This document shows, one piece after another, positions 5,391 to 10,133 of a stretch of 10,133 nt of DNA. The notes under the pieces were generated by a model. That model was not told where the DNA came from, made no database searches, and saw only the letters and a list, made by a program, of their open reading frames with translations. Position 1 is the first letter of the stretch, and each line of letters starts with the position of its first letter. The position numbers and the translations under genes were made by a program. The DNA comes from CAZUDI01 sp964618975 (GTDB taxonomy: Bacteria; Desulfobacterota; Desulfomonilia; UBA1062), in assembly GCA_964618975.1 (NCBI GenBank), contig CAZUDI010000084.1, positions 1-10,133 on the forward strand, given 5' to 3'.

Positions 5391-6092
5391 ATGATAAAAT
5401 GGTTCTCCTTCATCATCTGCGCCTTCCTGATCACGGGCATGACCGGTGTTCTGGGGGCATCCCAGATCGGCATGGCAATCCCGGAGCGTGAGGCGTGCCT
5501 CCTGCTTCCCGGTGATCGGGATCGGTCGGGTGGGCCCGCATCCTTCACGGAAGAGCCCCTCGGCGGACACTCCGAGCCGGGTGCCCGTGCTCAAATCGGA
5601 GAGATGCCGGTCTTCCAGGTCGTAAACGACGATACGCCCCTGAATCCTTGGTCGGGCATGCCTGCCTCCGGACACCCCACTCCGGGTTGGGAGACATCCT
5701 ACGACGAGGGCTATGCACCCCCCGCCCGGCCTGCAAACCCCGGCCGCCTCCAGGCCGTTCTGGGGGTTCACCGGGGGGGCGCCACGGCACAGACCGCTCT
5801 TCCAGCACCCCGGGCAGAGCCCGCCACCCTGCTGCTCATGGGGGCCTGGCTGCTGACGATCGGGGTATCCCTCAAAAAGAAAAACCCTCCCCGAACCGCA
5901 CCCCGCAAAGGCGCAACACGCCCGGCCACGCCGCACCTGCGCCCCGTGGCCGGCGGCATGGCCTCCGCCCGCAGGGCGACTTGGAGCGCCTTTTTCCCGC
6001 ACATCCCGCCTGGGGCCAGTCCCCCGCACCGCAAATCAGCGGCCTCGCGACACGTAAAGGGGGCCAGACTGAAGGCCGGCGGGATAGGGTAA
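5391..6092 (+). CDS. Small exported PEP-CTERM domain protein with an unusual C-terminal tail
   Basis: This 233-residue protein has a Sec signal peptide, MIKWFSFIICAFLITGMTGV (1-20) with likely cleavage near LGA-SQ. The middle is low-complexity and rich in Pro and Gly, with no recognised domain (about 30-140). AEPATLLLMGAWLLTIGVSLKKK (142-164) has the full PEP-CTERM pattern: the EPAT motif at 143-146, a hydrophobic segment and then a lysine cluster. Such tags are cut and anchored by exosortase during export to the surface or biofilm matrix. The tag normally ends the protein, but here about 69 Arg/Pro-rich residues follow (165-233) with no sign of a domain. An A-rich run (AAAAAGAAAAA, near 5874-5884) at the junction could mark a frameshift that removed the original stop. 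GAGG precedes the ATG at 5391. No exosortase gene is in the window. Confidence 0.65.
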   Translation: MIKWFSFIICAFLITGMTGVLGASQIGMAIPEREACLLLPGDRDRSGGPASFTEEPLGGHSEPGARAQIGEMPVFQVVNDDTPLNPWSGMPASGHPTPGWETSYDEGYAPPARPANPGRLQAVLGVHRGGATAQTALPAPRAEPATLLLMGAWLLTIGVSLKKKNPPRTAPRKGATRPATPHLRPVAGGMASARRATWSAFFPHIPPGASPPHRKSAASRHVKGARLKAGGIG

Positions 6093-6119
6093 ACCGTCCG
6101 GGGCTGAAAAGAGCGTCAT

Positions 6120-6175
6120 CCCCTTGTCAGGGGAAAACGTAACGGACTATTCTTTAGTGGGTGGCCATGCCACCC
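6120..6175 (+). other. Two hairpins after the PEP-CTERM gene
   Basis: CCCCT-TGTC-AGGGG (6120-6133) is followed by GGGTGGC-CAT-GCCACCC (6159-6175), a perfect 7-bp stem. Neither has a downstream T tract on the plus strand, so they are at best weak terminators. They may instead form one structured RNA with the nearby copy C. Confidence 0.5.
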
Positions 6176-6186
6176 GAGTCAGGCGT

Positions 6187-6215
6187 CTTCCCCCTTTAGG
6201 CCGCCAGCGGTGGGG
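6187..6215 (+). repeat. Structured intergenic repeat, copy C (divergent)
   Basis: CCCCC (6190-6194), TTTAGG, then CCGC-CA-GCGG (6201-6210), T and GGGG (6212-6215). The outer CCCC/GGGG and inner CCGC/GCGG pairings repeat those of copy B, and the CCCC-TTT-GGC lead-in is shared, but the flanking GGGGAAT block has become GGGGCAA. It is the least similar of the four copies. Confidence 0.42.
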
Positions 6216-6452
6216 CAACTCGATCCATAACCACTCTATGTATGGTACCACTGCTGCCGTACCGGACCCTGGCCAGTTCTTCCTCCAGGGGGATACATAC
6301 AAGTCTTGCCCCATTATCTGCGCAATAACAATTTATTGAGACGCTTATGATGCCAGCGGCCCTGACCGCATGGCCCAAGGAACCTCAATCAGGGACATCG
6401 GTCACGGGCGCCCCAGCCCCGAGGCGGGTGGCCCTGTGTTTGAGGGTGCCTT

Positions 6453-7598
6453 TCAGGCGAGCCCCTGCTCGATCAGTTCACGGCACATCCTGAAACAGTC
6501 CTGTTCGATGGCAAGCAGATGCGCGAAGGCCGGGGCGTATGAGCCCCGGGCGCTCACGAAGGTGCCGTGGCCGTGTACGATGGCGGCGTGCCCAAGCGCC
6601 ATGGCAGGCGGCAGGGTGTGCACCAGGCCTCTCCTGCCGGCGCCCACCTCGCCCGAGACCACGGGGACATCCCCCACAAAACGCCGCTCTTCGAAGGCCA
6701 GTTCCGGCCCGCACATGGACATGATCACGGAAAAGCGGGGGTGGCCGTGCAGGATGAGGGTGTCGCCGGTGTGTTTGAAGATCTCGACATGCGCCGAGAG
6801 CTCGGAGGACGAGGTGAGCTCGCTCGTGGAGGACCCGTCGAGGAAAACCCGGTCGATATGACCCGTAAGCTCGTCCAGGGAGGAGCCGGTCTGGGAGATA
6901 TAGACCTCGTCTTCGTCCCTGAAGGAGATGTTGCCAAAAAAGGAATCCACCAGGCGCGCCTCGACCACGACCCGGCCGGCTTCATCCATGGCGGACAGGA
7001 TCGCATCCGTATCCGTAGGCGCCTCATCCGACAGGGGGCTGGCCGGAGACGAGGGGGCGCACTGCGCGAGGATCTCGAGGGCACGCTCCAGCTTTGGCCG
7101 GGCGGGCCGCCCGGCGTCCCGGAAGCCTCCCAGGCCGTTGAGGATGTCGGCGAAATACTTCACGAAGGTGGCAAAACAGATGGAGCTGGCGGTGACAAAG
7201 GCCTGCTCCAGGGAGACCGTGCCGAAGGTGACCAGGCCCTGGCCGCGCACGATGCAGCCCTTGCGGCGGTTCAGGGCCGCGGCGAGGGCCCCGGGATGGA
7301 ACGCATCCACCACCGGGATGTCGTGGATGAAGGTGAGGCTCTCACAGTCGCAGGGGCAGATGAGCCCGGGGCATTCCTGGAGCAGTTCCGTGATGACGGC
7401 CCACAGCAGGGGGTGTGGCCGGGCCACGATCAGGCTGTTGATGTTCAGGAGGTCGAAGAGCGCTGCCACCTCCGGCGGCACGGCGGGGCGGTTGGTGGAG
7501 ATCTCGTCGTCCAGGCCGTAGAGCCCTACATCGTGCGGGTTTGCCACGAGACCGTGGGCCAGGAGCTTGCCCAGGTATTTGTCCACCTGGGCCTTCAC
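6453..7598 (-). CDS. Tandem class II aldolase/adducin-domain protein, one domain degenerate
   Basis: This 381-residue protein has two class II aldolase-like halves. The C-terminal half (about 195-378) keeps the zinc site: H284 and H286 in LHGHPRF, H342 in VHGHGTF, and the acid E266 in TSSSEL, as in fuculose-phosphate aldolase (H92, H94, H155, E73). It also has GNISFRDEDEVYISQTGSSL (222-241). The N-terminal half (about 45-150) aligns as a second copy, but its histidine positions read R60-P-H62 and R118-G-Q120, so it cannot bind zinc in the normal way. It also carries a cysteine cluster, C76, C81, C83 and C85. These enzymes cleave sugar phosphates to a ketone plus a short aldehyde. The GTG start overlaps the AOR stop by 4 nt (GTGA), with AGGAG about 9 nt upstream, so translation is probably coupled. 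A decarboxylase or epimerase role is also possible. Confidence 0.82.
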   Translation of the reverse strand: MKAQVDKYLGKLLAHGLVANPHDVGLYGLDDEISTNRPAVPPEVAALFDLLNINSLIVARPHPLLWAVITELLQECPGLICPCDCESLTFIHDIPVVDAFHPGALAAALNRRKGCIVRGQGLVTFGTVSLEQAFVTASSICFATFVKYFADILNGLGGFRDAGRPARPKLERALEILAQCAPSSPASPLSDEAPTDTDAILSAMDEAGRVVVEARLVDSFFGNISFRDEDEVYISQTGSSLDELTGHIDRVFLDGSSTSELTSSSELSAHVEIFKHTGDTLILHGHPRFSVIMSMCGPELAFEERRFVGDVPVVSGEVGAGRRGLVHTLPPAMALGHAAIVHGHGTFVSARGSYAPAFAHLLAIEQDCFRMCRELIEQGLA

Positions 7599-9331
7599 AG
7601 TCCGAGTCTCCTGAGGGTTTCCCCGGTGGGGACGCCCTCGGCCGTCAGGCCCCGGATGCGGTAGTACCGCCCGAGGGCCTGCACATAGTCATCCCGGTCG
7701 AGGGGCGGGACCTCGATCCCCTCCCCGCTGCTGCCGGGCTCGCGGAAGAAGCGTTCGGGCAGCAGGTCGTCCTGTGGGCCAAAACCCCTAAGCACATTGA
7801 GATGCCGTTCCAGGGTATAGATCCTCTCCCCGGCCGCGAGCAGGTCCTGCGTGTCCAGGCCAAGCCCGGTCACCGCCGAAAACCCCTTGGCAAACTCCTC
7901 GAGGGAGGCCCCGAAAAAGGCGAACTTGCAGGCCCCGATGGAATCGATCACGGCATTGAGGTCCTCGGCGATCTTGATGATGCGGGCCTTGCCGGAAAAG
8001 GAAAAGCGGTCGGTGGCCACGGGCTTGCGGAGGATCTCGTGCGCGATGGGATAGGCCCGCAGATGGCAGCCGCCCCGGGTAGAGGTGCCATAGGCCAGCG
8101 CCATGCCATAGGCGCCGCGGGGATCATAGGCAGGCAGCTCGAGGGACTTGACCCCCATGCAGAGCGCGGGCGCCCCCAGCTCGCGTGCCAGACGCGCCGC
8201 GCCGAGCTGCAGCAGTTCGCCGTCTCCGCTGCCCCGGGCGAGCGCCTGCATCATGGCCAAAAGCGCCTCCCCGGCATAGGTCTGCTGCCTGATCTCGGCC
8301 AGGCAGGCGATGGTGCTGGCGGCGGTGATGGTGTCGCAGCCGATCTCGTTGCAGATATGGTTGGCGGTGATGATGCTCTCCAGGTCGCTGTTCTCGTTCA
8401 AGGCCCCGAAGTGCGAGAGCGTCTCGTATTCCGGGATCTCGCGCGCGGCCTTCTGCTTGCAGGCGATGGGGCAGCCATGGCAGGCGTAATGCTTTGGGTT
8501 CTGGCTGCGCCGGATCTCAAAGGCGCTGAAGGCCCGGTAGTCGTCGAAATAGGTACGCCGGAAGTTTGCCGTAGGCATCATGCGCCGGGAGGCGATCAGG
8601 TCCACCAGGGTGGCGGTGCCGTGATGCGTGATCCCGGAGCGTCCCATGATGGCCGGGGCGGCATCGAAGAGCCTCAGGATGTCGGTGCGGGCCTGCCGGG
8701 CCCCCTGCGGGTCGCGGACAGGAATCGTGCCGGAGCCTCTTACGCACAGGGCCCTGAGGTTTTTGTGGGCCATGACCGTGCCCAGCCCGCCGCGTCCCGA
8801 GCTGAAGCTTGTGTCCACCATGATGGAGGCATAGGTGCAGCCCTGAAAGGCGGCCCGGCCGACCGCGGCGACGGACCCCTTCCAGGCCCGCAGGCGGGCG
8901 AAGAACTCGCTCAAGGGCATATCTTCGCCAGCGTCCACCTCCTCGAAGGTCACCCGCTCATCCTCGATCTTCACCACGACCCGCGATACACTGCGGCCGG
9001 TGATAAGGATGAGATCGACCCCGGCCTTTCTCATCTCGAGGGCCAGCCGCCCGCCCACCGAGGAGCTGCAGGCCGTGTCCGTCAGCGGCGAGAAGCCGGA
9101 GACCACCATACGCCCGGAGGCGGGGACGGACGAACCGCTGAGCGCCCCGGTGGCGAAGATCAGGGGCGCCTCCGGCGCGAGGGGGCTGACCTGCGGGGAG
9201 CGCGCCAGCAGACAGGCCCCGGTGCCCCGGCCCCCCAGAAAGGCGGCCGATACCTCGGGGGTGAGCAGCTCACGCTGCACCTGCCGTGCGCCGAGGTCGA
9301 TATTGAGCATTCTAAGCCGGAAATCCCCCAT
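7595..9331 (-). CDS. aor: Aldehyde:ferredoxin oxidoreductase (AOR family, tungsten/molybdenum bis-pterin)
   Basis: At 578 residues this is near the usual AOR length. The N-terminal domain has the pterin-binding FLGGRGTGACLL (31-42) and SSVGGRLALEMRKAG (90-104). GRGGLGTVMAHKNLRAL (179-195) is a strong family signature. The [4Fe-4S] ligands are C284-x2-C287-x3-C291 in CHGCPIAC plus C468 in IGACKF. YDPRGAYGMALAYGTSTRGGCHLRAYP (402-428) is the second pterin loop. The enzyme reversibly oxidises aldehydes to acids with two ferredoxins in the cytoplasm; which aldehyde, and W versus Mo, cannot be read here. The ATG at 9329-9331 was chosen because AGGGGGG sits 4-5 nt upstream; the ATG at 9361 lacks this. 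It leads the operon with the aldolase gene and is divergent from ilvD. Confidence 0.93.
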   Translation of the reverse strand: MGDFRLRMLNIDLGARQVQRELLTPEVSAAFLGGRGTGACLLARSPQVSPLAPEAPLIFATGALSGSSVPASGRMVVSGFSPLTDTACSSSVGGRLALEMRKAGVDLILITGRSVSRVVVKIEDERVTFEEVDAGEDMPLSEFFARLRAWKGSVAAVGRAAFQGCTYASIMVDTSFSSGRGGLGTVMAHKNLRALCVRGSGTIPVRDPQGARQARTDILRLFDAAPAIMGRSGITHHGTATLVDLIASRRMMPTANFRRTYFDDYRAFSAFEIRRSQNPKHYACHGCPIACKQKAAREIPEYETLSHFGALNENSDLESIITANHICNEIGCDTITAASTIACLAEIRQQTYAGEALLAMMQALARGSGDGELLQLGAARLARELGAPALCMGVKSLELPAYDPRGAYGMALAYGTSTRGGCHLRAYPIAHEILRKPVATDRFSFSGKARIIKIAEDLNAVIDSIGACKFAFFGASLEEFAKGFSAVTGLGLDTQDLLAAGERIYTLERHLNVLRGFGPQDDLLPERFFREPGSSGEGIEVPPLDRDDYVQALGRYYRIRGLTAEGVPTGETLRRLGL

Positions 9332-9451
9332 GGCCCCCCCCTGTCGCCGCTGGGAATACATCTAGCACACCGGGTACGAATTGCCTAGGGAACATCCAGG
9401 CCGATGGGCCGGGAGCGGTCCCTCAGGCGGAGGGAACCTGTCAAGCCGGGC

Positions 9452-9480
9452 TTGAAAAGGCGGCGGCGAAGTGCCATACT
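9452..9480 (+). promoter_or_regulatory. Sigma70-type promoter of ilvD
   Basis: TTGAAA (9452-9457), a 17-nt spacer and CATACT (9475-9480) give an optimal layout 36 nt before the ilvD ATG. It is the best promoter match in the window and fits a short leader with no visible attenuator. Confidence 0.6.
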
Positions 9481-9515
9481 GTCACACCAATCCAACGCAA
9501 AGCAAGGAGACTCGC

Positions 9516-10133
9516 ATGCGCAGTGACAGAGCCAAGAAGAGCCTGGAGAAGGCACCTCACCGTTCCCTTCTCAAGGCCAACGGATTCACCGACGAGGAGA
9601 TCGCCCGGCCTTTTGTGGGCGTCGTGAACTCGGCCAACGAGATCATTCCCGGCCACATCCACCTCCATCAGATCGCGGCGGCCGTCAAGGCCGGGGTGCG
9701 TGTCTCAGGCGGCACCCCCATGGAATTCTCGGTCCCGGGCATCTGCGACGGCATCGCCATGAATCACGCGGGCATGCGCTATTCCCTGCCCTCGCGGGAG
9801 ATCATCGCCGACGCCATCGAGCTCGTCGCCATGGCGCATGCCTTTGACGCCCTGGTCTTCATCCCCAACTGCGACAAGATCGTGCCCGGCATGCTCATGG
9901 CCTGCCTGCGGCTCAACATCCCCTCCATCGTCATCTCCGGCGGGCCCATGCTGGCCGGAAGCCTTGAAGGGCGCGCGGTCGATCTCATCAGCGTGTTCGA
10001 GGGGGTGGGACAGGTCAAGAGCGGCCGGATCACGGAGGCCGAACTCGGCGCCCTGGAGGAATGCGCCTGCCCTTCGGCCGGCTCGTGCTCGGGCATGTTC
10101 ACCGCCAACTCCATGAACTGCCTCACCGAGGCC
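9516..10133 (+). CDS. ilvD: Dihydroxy-acid dehydratase, N-terminal 206 residues (cut by the right edge)
   Basis: The frame stays open to the right edge. IlvD makes the 2-keto acid precursors of valine, isoleucine and leucine by dehydrating dihydroxy acids, using an Fe-S cluster. Visible signatures are NSANEIIPGHIHLHQIA (38-54), GICDGIAMNHAGMRYSLPSREIIAD (75-99), FIPNCDKIVPGML (115-127), SGGPM (141-145) and CPSAGSCSGMFTANSMNC (185-202). Cluster cysteines are C119 (NCDK) and C191. The third position is glycine (PGH, as in E. coli IlvD) rather than the PCN of the [2Fe-2S] plant-type enzymes, which suggests an E. coli-like [4Fe-4S] form. AAGGAG at 9504-9509 lies 6 nt before the ATG. Related 6-phosphogluconate dehydratase was considered, but the GMRYSLPSRE and short N-terminal layout fit IlvD better. 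Confidence 0.95.
   Translation, partial: MRSDRAKKSLEKAPHRSLLKANGFTDEEIARPFVGVVNSANEIIPGHIHLHQIAAAVKAGVRVSGGTPMEFSVPGICDGIAMNHAGMRYSLPSREIIADAIELVAMAHAFDALVFIPNCDKIVPGMLMACLRLNIPSIVISGGPMLAGSLEGRAVDLISVFEGVGQVKSGRITEAELGALEECACPSAGSCSGMFTANSMNCLTEA

Larger units (their letters stand above)
6093..6452. other. Intergenic region downstream of the PEP-CTERM gene with several hairpins
   Basis: About 360 nt between convergent genes. In order it holds GGGTAAACC (6087-6095, overlapping the PEP-CTERM stop), the hairpin CCCCT-TGTC-AGGGG (6120-6133), the perfect hairpin GGGTGGC-CAT-GCCACCC (6159-6175), repeat copy C (6187-6215) and an AT-richer tract (about 6280-6340). A minus-strand frame at 6196-6378 and a plus-strand frame at 6124-6339 are open but overlap copy C and lack a convincing start signal. 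No gene is called. Confidence 0.55.

Noticed and set aside
6196..6378. A 60-codon minus-strand frame ending VVMDRVAPPLAA
   Set aside because: It begins at a TTG with no ribosome binding site and its 3' end overlaps repeat copy C. The translation looks somewhat protein-like, but the support is too thin.
7541..9388. A 615-codon open frame on plus, antisense to AOR
   Set aside because: The minus-strand frame has clear AOR motifs. Long antisense frames are common in GC-rich codon-biased genes, and this one is low-complexity with no family signature.

Overview
The window is GC-rich bacterial DNA, densely coded on both strands and probably from an anaerobic or microaerophilic Gram-negative. An AOR-family aldehyde:ferredoxin oxidoreductase, an FdhD homologue and a PEP-CTERM-tagged exported protein together would suit a deltaproteobacterial (Desulfobacterota-like) lineage. 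That placement is inference. A run of exactly 100 Ns at 1151-1250 shows that this is a gapped draft scaffold.

Layout, left to right. The 5' end of an exported-protein gene runs off the left edge on the minus strand (1-141). Divergent from it is a TIP30/HTATIP2-like Rossmann oxidoreductase (354-1016, plus). After the gap comes a minus-strand block: yjbQ (4750-5148), a TM1586-type nitroreductase (3546-4400), rlmB (2683-3396), fdhD (1764-2531) and a PaaI-like hotdog thioesterase (1324-1749). A short relic resembling the start of a VOC/glyoxalase-fold protein lies between rlmB and fdhD. A plus-strand gene for a small PEP-CTERM protein (5391-6092) follows a long structured leader. Next is a tightly coupled minus-strand operon: aldehyde ferredoxin oxidoreductase (7595-9331), then a two-domain class II aldolase-like protein (6453-7598), with a 4-nt stop/start overlap. 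Dihydroxy-acid dehydratase ilvD (9516 to the right edge, plus) is divergent from it behind a good sigma70-type promoter.

How the genes may work together: the AOR/aldolase pair suggests that a short aldehyde is made by the aldolase and then oxidised to its acid with reduction of ferredoxin. FdhD belongs to the family that sulfurates Mo/W-bis-pterin cofactors, so it could serve this AOR or a formate dehydrogenase elsewhere. The copy here lacks the usual cysteine. RlmB, IlvD and YjbQ are housekeeping functions.

The most unusual signal is non-coding. All four intergenic regions longer than 240 nt carry a related hairpin element (A 1256-1294, B 5323-5360, C 6187-6215, D 4647-4686 on minus). It has a conserved GCYG-loop-CRGY core with a compensatory C-G to T-A change, often followed by a GGAAT block. 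A GGGTAAACC-like box lies 5' of each copy on the same strand. Copy B sits in the leader of the PEP-CTERM gene, where one CCCC run can pair with either of two GGGG runs, as in a switch. Copy A nearly abuts the assembly gap. I could not match this element to a known riboswitch or REP class.
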